Shown here in pieces: positions 26,731 to 35,412 of a stretch of DNA of 64,000 nucleotides. The notes beneath the pieces are model-generated. The model had not been told where the DNA came from. It searched no databases and saw nothing but the letters and a program-made list of their open reading frames with translations. Position 1 is the stretch's first letter. Each line of letters begins with the position of its first letter. The position numbers and the translations under genes are program-made. Origin of the DNA: Litoribrevibacter albus (GTDB taxonomy: Bacteria > Pseudomonadota > Gammaproteobacteria > Pseudomonadales > Litoribrevibacteraceae); the NCBI RefSeq assembly GCF_030159995.1, contig NZ_BSNM01000016.1, forward strand, positions 310,001 to 374,000, written 5' to 3'.

Positions 26731-27740
26731 TATTTTGTCTCTCCCAGAGTAACAGCCTCTCCCACATTAACGGTTTCCTTCAATACTGCAGCCGCTGACT
26801 CTTCACCCTTGTTTTCTAGCGTCGCTTGGGTCAATAGTTGAGCAATGTTTTCTGCCATACGTACCGCGCTTTCCGGCCCACCAAAACTCCACAAAGCCGG
26901 CGACTGAAAGGTGCGTTCTCGTTGAACAAAGGGCAGTAACGGCCACACAGGCGATTCAATCATGCGTCGCCCTTCTTTGTGCAAATCACCGACATAAATC
27001 AGGTTGGCATCACCCAATAAATACATTTGAGACAAGGGAATATGACTGAAATCGCGGCCTTCGATAGCCGCCTGCCAGCGGTTATCCAACCCCAAACGAT
27101 TGATCGTGGCACCAGCTAGAGAATGATCATTGTAAACACGCAGCCCCAACCCCATGCCCACAAACTTGCCAAACACAACCGGCTGTCCATTCAATCCGGC
27201 CGCTTCAATGGTCAATCGTGCCTTGCGAATTTTTTCATCCATCTCATCCAGAATGACCTGTGCTTGAGATCGTTTATCAAACACATCAGCCAATTGTAAA
27301 AATACGCGTTGCATCCGAGCTGGATAATCGTCCTGATCTTCCCCATGCGGGTATTGATTAAAGATCAGCGTCGGAGCGATATCGGAAAGCTGTTTATAGA
27401 TACGTTGATGTCGGAAGCGATAGCCGACGATGAGATCCGGCTTGAGCGCACGAAGTTTCCGAAGATCGGGGCTTGCTCGAAATCCCACTTCTTCGACAGA
27501 ATCGGGTAATACCGGGTTATTGGATTGCCACTTTTTATAGCCGGAGATATTAGTCACGCCCACCGGAGTCACACCCAATGACAACAGCATTTCTGCATGA
27601 CTCCAGTTCAGAGCCACCACGCGCGTCGGCGTCTGCTCAAGTTCAACCACACCTAAATCGTGAGGAAAGCTGATCGCTGCACTGAACGCTGAAAAACACA
27701 GTAGCAACCAAGCCACACCAAATTGAATCACTGATCTCAT
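26730..27740 (-). CDS. fhuD: Siderophore-binding periplasmic protein FhuD
   Basis: 336-aa cluster A-type binding protein. A signal peptide covers residues 1 to about 22 (FGVAWLLLCFSAFSAA). The body has the two-lobe TroA-like fold: TRVVALNWSHAEMLLSLGVTP near residues 40-60, KPDLIVGYR near 120, a long linker helix and a second lobe ending in the LWSFGGPESA segment. It delivers Fe(III)-hydroxamate to FhuB. It overlaps fhuC by 4 nt and fhuB by 1 nt. Confidence 0.92.
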   Translation of the reverse strand: MRSVIQFGVAWLLLCFSAFSAAISFPHDLGVVELEQTPTRVVALNWSHAEMLLSLGVTPVGVTNISGYKKWQSNNPVLPDSVEEVGFRASPDLRKLRALKPDLIVGYRFRHQRIYKQLSDIAPTLIFNQYPHGEDQDDYPARMQRVFLQLADVFDKRSQAQVILDEMDEKIRKARLTIEAAGLNGQPVVFGKFVGMGLGLRVYNDHSLAGATINRLGLDNRWQAAIEGRDFSHIPLSQMYLLGDANLIYVGDLHKEGRRMIESPVWPLLPFVQRERTFQSPALWSFGGPESAVRMAENIAQLLTQATLENKGEESAAAVLKETVNVGEAVTLGETK

Positions 27741-28615
27741 AACGCTTTCGCCATCGGCACTGTTTTTGACCTAGATTCAGTTTCAGACACAGGACCCGCT
27801 TCTGATACAGGAACTGCTTCTGACACAGGACCCGCTTCTGATACAGGAACCATGATCGGCGAATCAAAACGATCATCCTCAATCATCACTGCTTCAATGC
27901 CGAACACATCTTTCAACAAGGCGTCACTCAACCCCTCGCTGGCAGGAGAGTTCGCGACCAATCTGCCTTGGTGAATCACCCACAAATGATCACTGTATTG
28001 AATGGCCTGATTCAAATCGTGCAACACCCAAATCACCGTCAGCGATTGCTCAAGATTGAGTTGACGCACGATCTTCAACAAGCGCAATTGCTGAGACACA
28101 TCCAGATAAGAGGTCGGTTCATCCAGCAACAGAATCGGCGTTTGCTGAGCTAACACCATCGCCAACCAAACCCGCTGCATCTCACCACCGGATAAGTGAT
28201 CCACCACGGTCGATGCCAAGTGTGTAACCTGAGTACGCTCAATGGCGGCATCAATGGCCTGGTTATCCTCCTTAGACAGAGAAGCAAACATGCCACGATG
28301 AGGAAAACGACCACAGGCCACCAAATCTCTCACTGTTAGTCCCAATGGTCGGGCGGAGTTTTGGGGAAGAAAAGTCAGTTCTTTTGCAAAGGCTTTTCGC
28401 TGCCACTTACCCACCGGCGTCTCACCCAGAGATACATCCCCTTTGGATGGCGAATGAATCCCCGCCAATAGCTGCAACAAGGTACTCTTACCCGAGCCGT
28501 TCGGCCCCACAAACGCGTGCACCTTTCCTGCTGCTAACTCCAGGCTGATGTCCGTTAAAATCTCTTTTTTGCCCGCCGAGAATGCCAAGCCCGATGAGGA
28601 TAAGGTGAACGCCAT
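27737..28615 (-). CDS. fhuC: Hydroxamate-siderophore ABC ATPase FhuC with repeat tail
   Basis: 292-aa ATPase. Walker A is GPNGSGKST at residues 37-45, the signature LSGGEMQR at 141-148, Walker B ILLLDEPTS at 161-169, and the H-loop His lies in VLHD near 199. Beyond the normal FhuC end (about residue 255) the protein carries a 30-plus residue tail of PVSEAG/PVSEAV repeats, encoded by four copies of an 18-bp DNA unit at 27782-27853. It is the first transporter gene of the fhuCDB operon. Confidence 0.93.
   Translation of the reverse strand: MAFTLSSSGLAFSAGKKEILTDISLELAAGKVHAFVGPNGSGKSTLLQLLAGIHSPSKGDVSLGETPVGKWQRKAFAKELTFLPQNSARPLGLTVRDLVACGRFPHRGMFASLSKEDNQAIDAAIERTQVTHLASTVVDHLSGGEMQRVWLAMVLAQQTPILLLDEPTSYLDVSQQLRLLKIVRQLNLEQSLTVIWVLHDLNQAIQYSDHLWVIHQGRLVANSPASEGLSDALLKDVFGIEAVMIEDDRFDSPIMVPVSEAGPVSEAVPVSEAGPVSETESRSKTVPMAKAL
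27782..27853. repeat. In-frame tandem repeat, 18-bp unit (36-bp higher order), within fhuC
   Basis: Four consecutive 18-mers start at 27782, 27800, 27818 and 27836. They alternate between TTCWGACACAGGACCCGC and TTCTGATACAGGAACYRY types and encode PVSEAG/PVSEAV on the minus strand. The unit length is a multiple of three, so expansion or contraction keeps the frame. Confidence 0.9.
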
Positions 28616-28632
28616 ATTGATACCTTTACTGT

Positions 28633-28686
28633 GGTAATTTAATGCGAGATGGTAATTGGATACGAGAGAGTAATTGAGTGCGAAAA
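28633..28686. repeat. Tandem repeat, 18-bp unit, before fhuC
   Basis: Three diverged 18-mers lie at 28633-28650, 28651-28668 and 28669-28686, each starting with RGTAATT and ending with a GCGA/ACGA core. They fill the gap between the 122-aa gene and fhuC. Confidence 0.75.
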
Positions 28687-28696
28687 AAACGGCGGT

Positions 28697-29065
28697 TTAG
28701 CTCAACCAGCGCTTAGCCAGTGATTGAGCCGAGGCGAGATCTTCACACGCAGCTAATTGAAACGGCATCGCCTTTTGCATTGCAGGCCCTGCCAGTTTTT
28801 CAGGGTCTTGACCCGCCTGAACCACCCGCGCCACACCCACACAGAATTGCGCTAATCTGGCCTTATTCTGCTTATACCAAATGCCTTGCTCACGTCTCGC
28901 TTCGGGAGACATCCCTTTGTTTTTGGTCAACAGCACCACACTGAAGGGTTCTTCGCGGGCCAACCATTGATCCATTGCATTCAACCAACGACGAATATCA
29001 TCATCCGATGGAATTGCAACAAAGTTCACCGTGACCACCGGCCAGCCATCAATTTCTGGGTTCAT
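28697..29065 (-). CDS. Uncharacterised 122-aa protein, first gene of the fhu operon
   Basis: 122-aa soluble protein alternating strands and helices: WPVVTVNFVAIP, then the helix DDDIRRWLNAMDQWL, then PFSVVLLTKNKG, then a Glu/Arg-rich helix and a VGVARVV strand. This alpha/beta alternation superficially resembles SpoIIAA/STAS-like folds, but I do not recognise a family. It has no signal peptide. Its position just upstream of fhuC and downstream of a Fur-box-like site makes it a probable iron-regulated member of the hydroxamate uptake operon. Confidence 0.7.
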   Translation of the reverse strand: MNPEIDGWPVVTVNFVAIPSDDDIRRWLNAMDQWLAREEPFSVVLLTKNKGMSPEARREQGIWYKQNKARLAQFCVGVARVVQAGQDPEKLAGPAMQKAMPFQLAACEDLASAQSLAKRWLS

Positions 29066-29142
29066 GACTCATCCTTGGAAGAAAATACAAATGGGAATTA
29101 TTAGCTGTTGCGAATTCTATAGATTTAGAGAAAGATATCAAT

Positions 29143-29161
29143 AAGAATGATTATTATTTAA
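29143..29161. promoter_or_regulatory. Fur box upstream of fhu operon
   Basis: On the minus strand the site matches the Fur consensus at 13 of 19 positions, including an exact AATCATT core (complement at 29146-29152). It lies about 80 nt upstream of the 122-aa gene, in the region divergent to the small secreted protein gene. Confidence 0.55.
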
Positions 29162-29240
29162 ATAATAAGAGAGATAGCTCTTAGTTATCTTTTAGAAAGG
29201 AATGTCGTACAATAATGAACGTTTGCTTGAAGGAGGGAAT

Positions 29241-29522
29241 ATGAAAGCAATATCACTAGCAATCGTATTAATTGCTTTTCAAAGCTATAGCTATGGGAAC
29301 GAAGATATAACACCCACGAATGGTTTAATTCCTCTGACCGAATCGGAATTAAAAGCCGTGGATGCTCAAATAGATGCACCAGAAGAACTACAAGGACAAA
29401 TCCATCAAAGTGGTTCCACTCATATCTCACCTCAAAAAATAAGCACTCTTATCGAACGAGAGCACTCATCAGCCATATCTGTTGCAAAGTGGTACTCTAG
29501 AGTTCAGGAACGCATGAGATGA
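29241..29522 (+). CDS. Small secreted protein of unknown function
   Basis: 93-aa protein with a signal peptide (MKAISLAIVLIAFQSYSYG, about 19 residues) and a short acidic mature part. The segment LIPLTESELKAVDAQ resembles the L-x-D/E-x-E-L-x-x-V-x-x-Q motif seen at the mature N-terminus of various small exported proteins, but I cannot assign a family. The ATG at 29241 has AGGAGGG at 29231-29237; an ATG at 29202 has no SD. Base composition is AT-rich. It is divergent from the fhu operon. Confidence 0.65.
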   Translation: MKAISLAIVLIAFQSYSYGNEDITPTNGLIPLTESELKAVDAQIDAPEELQGQIHQSGSTHISPQKISTLIEREHSSAISVAKWYSRVQERMR

Positions 29523-29529
29523 TTACTTA

Positions 29530-29943
29530 CTACCTCTCCAACAGCATCACGGCAATGCCCAAAAAATCAGAGCTGGAAATAATCCCCACCAGCTTACCGT
29601 TTTCAATCACGGGCAACGCGCCAATCCGCATTTCCTGAAGTTTAATGGCCGCAGCTGCCAAAGGTTCATCCGCTTCAACCGTTTCAACCTCTTTGGTCAT
29701 TATCTGAGCTACCTCAAGTCGGCCCTCTAAGAGGTTTTTACTGCGCTCGTAGTGCTCAGTAAGATTGGAAACACTGGCAGCGTAAATATCTCGTTTTGAA
29801 ATAATTCCAACAACCCGGCCCTCACCATCCACTACCGGAATCTGGCGAATTCGTTTGGTTTCCATCACTTCTCTGGCTTTCGCCAAACTGTCCGTGGCTT
29901 GCAGCGTGGCAACGTCTGTTGACATGGCATCCTTGATTCTCAT
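29530..29943 (-). CDS. Tandem CBS-domain protein
   Basis: 137-aa protein made of two CBS domains, about residues 7-60 (DAMSTDVATL ... IRQIPVVDGEGRVVGIISKRDI) and 82-135 (IMTKEVETVEAD ... IGALPVIENGKLVGIISSSDFL). Such modules bind adenine nucleotides and signal energy state. The ATG at 29943 has GAGG 7 nt upstream; the frame continues to 30018 without SD. It is cytosolic with no fused effector. The next gene in the same orientation is a diguanylate cyclase 155 nt upstream; a link is speculative. Confidence 0.88.
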   Translation of the reverse strand: MRIKDAMSTDVATLQATDSLAKAREVMETKRIRQIPVVDGEGRVVGIISKRDIYAASVSNLTEHYERSKNLLEGRLEVAQIMTKEVETVEADEPLAAAAIKLQEMRIGALPVIENGKLVGIISSSDFLGIAVMLLER

Positions 29944-30098
29944 TCTGTGCCTCGTGGTGATTTCTATAGTGTTTAAATAAAATGGTCGCGGGGAAATAAT
30001 TAATCTCACCGATTTCAAGATAGTTGACGATCAACTACCTGCCCACTTCTGATGATTCATTTCTTGAACCCGGTTGAATGACTCTGAGTCCTATTTGG

Positions 30099-31844
30099 TT
30101 ATTCCGAATCTAAGGTATCTGCAGTGAACGAAAAGTTATTCTTTCCGGAACTCTTCACATGATAGAGAGAGCGGTCAGCCTTCTCGACCAGCACCTCTGC
30201 AGTTTGACCATCATCCGGAAAGAAACTGACGCCGATCGATGCACCACAATTGATGGCCAACGAACCAATGACTATGGGTTTATTCATGGCATCGATTAGC
30301 GCATTCATCACGCGCTCCACCGCTTCCTGATGATCAATATGATTGAGAATAATGAGGAACTCATCACCACCAAACCGCACTACCGCATCATCTTTTCGAA
30401 TAACCATCTGCATACGTCTCGACACCTCGATCAACACCTCATCGCCAATCCCATGCCCATAACGATCATTAATTTGCTTAAAGCCATCCAAGTCACAAAA
30501 ACAAAAAGCGACCTTTTTATTCAATCGCCGAGCGCCTTCCAGAAAAAAGCCAACGGATTCATCAAACCATTCACGATTGTTTATTTGAGTCAGAGTATCG
30601 ATATAGGCTTTGCGTTCCAGCGTTTCCAGGTTTTCCTCCATTTCCAGGCGATAGGAGATATCGATGACCGCCGCAACGATAATCTTCTCGTTATTGACCT
30701 GAGCAGGAGAAATCGAAATTTCCACCGGGCAAATAGAACCATCCTTCTTAAGAAGCGTCAGATTCCGCCCAACCCCCATCGGTCGACGACGAGGTCGTTT
30801 GATGTAGGCTTCTCGTAAAATCTGATGCTCTTTACGCAAAGGCTCCGGCACCAACCCTTCCACATGCATGTTTTTCAGCTCATCGTGGGAGTACAAAGAA
30901 ACCTTTGTCATATGATCATTGGCCATTATGATTTTTCCCTGACTATTGACCAACACCATACCGTTGGGAGCCGCCCTGAAGACCTCTTCAAAATACCCTT
31001 CAATGCACTCTTTTTGCTCCTCAATCGCATTGATTTTGACTGAATAGGTATAGAGAAATACCAAAGACATCATAAGCATCAGGGAAATAACGATGCCATC
31101 GGCATAAATCACTTCATTCGAGGCTAAATAACTTCGTATTGCTGATAAGACCACCACCGCAGCCAGCACAAACATCAAGGCACGTCGGAGCAAAAAACTG
31201 CCCAGCCGCTTCTGTAGAATCAACACCCAAAAGCCCCTATCGCCATGAAGGATCAAGGTAGCACAGGTCAGACACGCAACGGCCGCAATGGTGACAATGG
31301 AAATCCCCAACGAATGAACACTTTGGTAAAAATCCGTAATGTGATTGAGATACGCACTGGTATAAATCAGCAACAAAAAAGCAGCCAGAGTGGCAGCGCC
31401 CTGCTCAAGGTTGTAGGCGTATTTTTCATTGAATAATAAGCCCGACAGCACACCAAAGGACAACAAGAAGAATAACCAGCTGGTTTGAGGGGAAGCCACG
31501 ATCGCAGCTAATTGCAATTTGGCTAAATCCGACGACGTTGCCATGCCAAAGAAGTGCTCGGTATAAACCTCGGTTAAATTCGTCAGGGATAAACTGAAGA
31601 CAATGCCGGTGATGAATAACATGCTCCAAAATCGAGACACACGATCCAAGTTTCCACTGCCAATCAGTAAAGCAACCGACATCAAAAGAATTAACACAAT
31701 CGTATTAACCGAAGTTTCCGGAAGCCCCTCTTTTATTTGATATAAAAATGGGATGTCCAGCAAACGGCCAACAAACGCCATAATGGCAATAATCATGGCC
31801 ATTACCACATAGCTGATTGGAGATTTTATTAGTTTAAGGAACAT
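30099..31844 (-). CDS. Membrane diguanylate cyclase with PAS domain
   Basis: 581-aa protein. About eight hydrophobic helices (residues 10-265) form a membrane sensor, followed by a PAS domain (about 285-400; APNGMVLVNSQGKIIMAND, with a PAC-like SICPVEISISPAQ). The catalytic GGDEF domain has the motif GGDEF at 491-495. An RxxD inhibitory site (RKDD, 482-485) lies exactly five residues ahead of it, so product feedback is expected. There is no EAL domain. It makes cyclic di-GMP in response to an unknown membrane or PAS signal. Confidence 0.92.
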   Translation of the reverse strand: MFLKLIKSPISYVVMAMIIAIMAFVGRLLDIPFLYQIKEGLPETSVNTIVLILLMSVALLIGSGNLDRVSRFWSMLFITGIVFSLSLTNLTEVYTEHFFGMATSSDLAKLQLAAIVASPQTSWLFFLLSFGVLSGLLFNEKYAYNLEQGAATLAAFLLLIYTSAYLNHITDFYQSVHSLGISIVTIAAVACLTCATLILHGDRGFWVLILQKRLGSFLLRRALMFVLAAVVVLSAIRSYLASNEVIYADGIVISLMLMMSLVFLYTYSVKINAIEEQKECIEGYFEEVFRAAPNGMVLVNSQGKIIMANDHMTKVSLYSHDELKNMHVEGLVPEPLRKEHQILREAYIKRPRRRPMGVGRNLTLLKKDGSICPVEISISPAQVNNEKIIVAAVIDISYRLEMEENLETLERKAYIDTLTQINNREWFDESVGFFLEGARRLNKKVAFCFCDLDGFKQINDRYGHGIGDEVLIEVSRRMQMVIRKDDAVVRFGGDEFLIILNHIDHQEAVERVMNALIDAMNKPIVIGSLAINCGASIGVSFFPDDGQTAEVLVEKADRSLYHVKSSGKNNFSFTADTLDSE

Positions 31845-31909
31845 ACCTTTAGCTCTGGAAGTGAGTTAACTTAAGAGTATCCCTTAAAGTGTAGTATTCA
31901 GATGGGTTA

Positions 31910-33205
31910 TTAACTTGTCTCCTTAGAAGTCATCAACCATTTTATCATCAGATATAAGAGCAAAAATAAGGCAGCCATTGCCACCGGGTGCATGGCCAAA
32001 TTGATATTCCATTCCAACAAACGTCCTGCAACCAAGGTTCCCAAGCCATAACCCACTGTATGAGCACTGGTCAGATAGCCTCCGATACGTCCCTGAAACT
32101 CCGGCCAACGCTCTCTCAACACATGGCCATAAAAGGGCGAGCAGAGCGCAACCCCCAAGGACATCAAGGCAATGGCTGCACACCAAACCACTTTGGTTTC
32201 TGCCAGCACCATCAGCCCACTGCCAAACACCAGCCCCGTAACCGTTAGCAACAGATACACTTTTGGAAGAGGAGCAATTCGCGGCACTAATTTCATCGCC
32301 ACCAAGGTCACCACGAAAGCACTCAAAAATAACAATTGGCTGACTTCATGGGTCGCCTGCTCGGCTGATAAGCCCCACTGCCATTTAATGTATGGCCCAA
32401 GAGAGAACTGCAACGTCCCCACGGTCATCGTCACACCCATCGCCAACATCAACTCGGGCAATGCTTTGCTCAGGGAAAAACAATCTGTTGATGTCTTAGT
32501 TGAGACAGCAGAAGAAGAACCCCTCGATATAGAAACACCCAATGAAGCAACAGCCGATGTACAGGTTGAATCATTCTGAGCGGCGTCATCAGGAGAGCCA
32601 GCGAAATCAGGAGAACCAGCGAAATCAGGAGAGCCAGCGCGAGCTTCAATGCGCTGTTGAACCACAAACCATGCCGTAATCAACACCGCGCCAATGGCAA
32701 ACAGATACAAGGCCAGCGTCGGATACCAAAACGCCCCTAGCATCACAACCAACGGCCCAACCATTCGACCTATCTGATTAATGGCATTCAGTCGCGCCAA
32801 CGCAGATCGTATTTCCACATCCGCCTGCCCAAGAACCCAGGCCTGTGCCGCACCGAAGACTCCAGCGGTAAACCCCGCATAGATCACTCGTGACAAAATC
32901 AAACAGCCAATTAACGCGGATACGCTGAGCAAGCTCAACCCCCAAGGACTAATGGCCAGCACCAGGATCACATTCGACAAGGCAAAGCCGCTGAACGTCC
33001 AAATCAAAGTCTGATTTGGCCCGTACTGATCCGTGGCTCGTCCCCAAAGCGGCGCAATGAAGACAAAACCAAACATGCTCCCGCTGACCAGCCAGGACCA
33101 ATCACTAACAGAAAGCGGCGTGTACTCAATCAACCAGGGAAGACAGGCAAACAGGGCCGATTGCATCAACCCCATCATGATCACCATGGCATAGACCAAA
33201 GGCAT
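31910..33205 (-). CDS. MFS transporter, probable siderophore exporter
   Basis: About 431 aa and 12 transmembrane helices with the MFS motif GxxxDxxG-like GRATDQYGP after helix 2. The central cytoplasmic loop (about residues 195-245) is unusually long and carries three AGSPDF-type repeats encoded by 18-bp DNA repeats. The gene is divergent from iucA and shares a Fur-box-like region, so aerobactin export is the likely job. The ATG at 33205 is preferred because the TTG at 33244 would place the Fur-like site inside the coding region. No SD is strong. Confidence 0.82.
   Translation of the reverse strand: MPLVYAMVIMMGLMQSALFACLPWLIEYTPLSVSDWSWLVSGSMFGFVFIAPLWGRATDQYGPNQTLIWTFSGFALSNVILVLAISPWGLSLLSVSALIGCLILSRVIYAGFTAGVFGAAQAWVLGQADVEIRSALARLNAINQIGRMVGPLVVMLGAFWYPTLALYLFAIGAVLITAWFVVQQRIEARAGSPDFAGSPDFAGSPDDAAQNDSTCTSAVASLGVSISRGSSSAVSTKTSTDCFSLSKALPELMLAMGVTMTVGTLQFSLGPYIKWQWGLSAEQATHEVSQLLFLSAFVVTLVAMKLVPRIAPLPKVYLLLTVTGLVFGSGLMVLAETKVVWCAAIALMSLGVALCSPFYGHVLRERWPEFQGRIGGYLTSAHTVGYGLGTLVAGRLLEWNINLAMHPVAMAALFLLLYLMIKWLMTSKETS
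32586..32639. repeat. In-frame tandem repeat, 18-bp unit, within MFS gene
   Basis: Three 18-mers lie at 32586-32603, 32604-32621 and 32622-32639, of form WMATCAGGAGARCCAGCG. On the minus strand they encode the AGSPDF repeats of the transporter's central loop. Confidence 0.9.
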
Positions 33206-33223
33206 AAATGAAGATTTCCAATT

Positions 33224-33242
33224 GATAATAATTCTTAGTTGC
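33224..33242. promoter_or_regulatory. Fur box between exporter and aerobactin operon
   Basis: GATAATAATTCTTAGTTGC matches the Fur consensus at 12 of 19 positions, with a perfect GATAAT left half, and a second AT-rich half-site (AAATAATTATTA) follows. It lies in the divergent region between the MFS gene and iucA. Confidence 0.55.
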
Positions 33243-33301
33243 AAATAATTATTACACGCATTAACCTAAAAAGGAATCGCTGAAGGTGCTTATTCGGGCT
33301 T

Positions 33302-33398
33302 CCTGGGCAACCAGTCCCAGGCAATCAACCTCAGATAAGCGGCCCCAGATAATCTGCCTCAGCGAGATAAGGGCTCAAACCAGTGCAGCCCTTTTTTT
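33302..33398 (+). terminator. Attenuator-like leader structure before iucA
   Basis: A hairpin CCTGGG/CCCAGG lies at 33302-33321. A terminator hairpin follows, AAGGGCT (33369-33375) pairing with AGCCCTT (33387-33393) and continuing into T residues up to 33398. It is on the plus strand about 30 nt before the iucA start. No plus-strand gene ends upstream, since the nearest one stops at 29522, so this terminator lies inside the iuc leader. Transcription attenuation is inferred. Confidence 0.6.
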
Positions 33399-33426
33399 GA
33401 CACATTAACTTTTTCATCAACGCCAG

Positions 33427-35403
33427 TTGACCACAACGAGACTCGCTGTGAACCGTTACTCCGAATCTACACGTCCAATATCTTTTTACTTCGATCCCTC
33501 TCTTAACTGTTTTTTCAACGCGTTATTACGGGAATGGCAGGATTGGCATTACCGGCCGACCGCCGATGCGCCGTTCTCCAGCGAGTGCGTTTACAGTGGA
33601 TCAAGCAATGACTCGAATTCGCTGGCCCCGTCCGGTTGGTTTCAGCTTCAAACCTCAGATGGTCTGTTGTCTATCCCCTGCATGAACTACTCAACCACAG
33701 GCCGTCATCATCTGTTGGCACCTTGTCTGATCAACATCGATGGGCAACTTCAGACGGTCGATTTTCAGGAATCGGTCGATCGGGTCATGCGTCAGAGTTC
33801 CATCAACAGCGTCTTGATCCAAAACAACTCGCAGAACTGCTCACAAGACACCACTCAAGGTATGAATGCGTCAGAACCTAAGAGCCTGACCGACTTCATT
33901 CGCAGAGCACATCAAAGCGACACCAATCTTCAACAAGCGCTGGCTTATCGCGAAGCCGAGTTTGATCAGTTGTTCGGCAAGTCGTTAACCTTCGAACAAG
34001 CAGAGTCCGCCCTATTCACCGGGCACTCCATTCATCCGTGCCCGAAAGCCCGAGATAACTTCAGCCCTGAAGATACCCTGGCCTACGCGCCGGAATTTGG
34101 CGGTCACTTCCAACTGCAATGGTACAAGTTGCATACCTCGTGTCTGTACACCCGAGAAACTGACGGCTTTGATTACCAAGCGCTGATTGAGGACTTAATC
34201 AGCCAAGATCCGCAAGCGCAAGCATGGCAAAAAACATTGGAAAGTGACTATGTGCTGTATCCCTGTCACCCGTTCCAGCATAAGGTTTGGCAAAACACCG
34301 CACGTTTAACTGACTTGATCAGTCAGGGACTTCTCGTTCATCTCGGACAAGGAACGATAGATTGGTCAGCGACCACCTCGGTGCGCGCCATTTACTCCAA
34401 ACAATCGCCGTGGATGCTGAAGTTCTCGCTGAGCGTAAAGCTGACCAACTCCATCCGCCATCTTCAGCCGGAAGAACTGGTTCGCGGTGCCGAGCTATGT
34501 CGAGTACTGACCACGCCACCCGCTCAGGAATTTGAACAACGCTTTGCAGACCGTTTCAAAATTTTGTTCGAACCAACGGCTGCCGCAATCTGTGATGAAG
34601 CAGGTAAGCCTTTCGAAGAAACCATTGTGCTCTGGCGTGAAAATCCTTTTGTGGAAGGTAAAGATCACAACACCGAAGTGTTGGCGACCTTGTTACAGGA
34701 CGATCCAAGATCAGGTCAGTCCCGTCTCGAACAGAGCTTAAAGCAATGGCAAACCGAGTACTCAAACGCCACCACCTACGCCAATCAGGCGACCGAGTGG
34801 TTCAAGCGTTATCTCGATGTGGCGGTAAAACCTTTGCTGATTGCCCAAGCCGACTATGGCCTGCTGTTCGGCGCCCACCAGCAAAATATCGTGCTGACAC
34901 TGAGTCAGGGCATGCCGGTGAAAATGTATTTTCGGGATTGTCAGGGTACCGGCTTCAGTCAATTAGCCAACCAACTCTACACCCAATATCTGCCGGATAT
35001 GGCCGCTGACAGCGCCAATGTCATCGAAGATGAAATGGCCATCCGCTTATTCAGTTATTACCTGATCATCAACGCCACCTTTAATGTCATCAGCAGCCTT
35101 AGTCGCAGTGGTGAAATCCCGGAATCGGTATTCATCGGACAACTGCAATTCTTCCTGCAAGACATCAGAACCCAAGGCGTCAAAGACACGCAATGCATCG
35201 ATTACCTGTTGAACTCAGAAGAACTCAGCGCCAAAGGCAATTTCTTTGTATCCCTGAAACAACTGAATGAGAACACCGAGACCGACTATCTGGCCATGTA
35301 TCACCCGATGACCAACCCATTGAAGATGTCTGCCTCAGAGCCACGTCCACAACGCAGCTCAGCTGAACTTATTCACACAGACCTAGCTACCGATATCGCT
35401 TAA
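33427..35403 (+). CDS. iucA: Aerobactin biosynthesis synthetase IucA
   Basis: Up to 658-aa NRPS-independent siderophore synthetase joining citrate to N6-acetyl-N6-hydroxylysine. Visible family motifs are HSIHPCPKARDNF near residue 200, a K-x-S-L-S-V-K-LTNSIR block around 337-349, the loop FGAHQQNIVL and YFRDCQGTG. The C-terminal FhuF-like region follows. No ATG serves as start: the TTG at 33427 or the GTG at 33448 are the candidates, the latter with a weak GAGA upstream. It is longer than the about 574-aa E. coli enzyme. The order matches iucABCD. Confidence 0.88.
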   Translation: MTTTRLAVNRYSESTRPISFYFDPSLNCFFNALLREWQDWHYRPTADAPFSSECVYSGSSNDSNSLAPSGWFQLQTSDGLLSIPCMNYSTTGRHHLLAPCLINIDGQLQTVDFQESVDRVMRQSSINSVLIQNNSQNCSQDTTQGMNASEPKSLTDFIRRAHQSDTNLQQALAYREAEFDQLFGKSLTFEQAESALFTGHSIHPCPKARDNFSPEDTLAYAPEFGGHFQLQWYKLHTSCLYTRETDGFDYQALIEDLISQDPQAQAWQKTLESDYVLYPCHPFQHKVWQNTARLTDLISQGLLVHLGQGTIDWSATTSVRAIYSKQSPWMLKFSLSVKLTNSIRHLQPEELVRGAELCRVLTTPPAQEFEQRFADRFKILFEPTAAAICDEAGKPFEETIVLWRENPFVEGKDHNTEVLATLLQDDPRSGQSRLEQSLKQWQTEYSNATTYANQATEWFKRYLDVAVKPLLIAQADYGLLFGAHQQNIVLTLSQGMPVKMYFRDCQGTGFSQLANQLYTQYLPDMAADSANVIEDEMAIRLFSYYLIINATFNVISSLSRSGEIPESVFIGQLQFFLQDIRTQGVKDTQCIDYLLNSEELSAKGNFFVSLKQLNENTETDYLAMYHPMTNPLKMSASEPRPQRSSAELIHTDLATDIA

Positions 35404-35412
35404 GGAACCACC

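Noticed and set aside
30330-30818. 162-aa plus-strand frame opposite the diguanylate cyclase
   Set aside because: Fully antisense to a well-supported gene and without recognisable motifs.
33206-33244. N-terminal extension of the MFS gene from TTG 33244
   Set aside because: It would place the Fur-box-like site inside the coding region and starts with a rare TTG; the ATG at 33205 is preferred.
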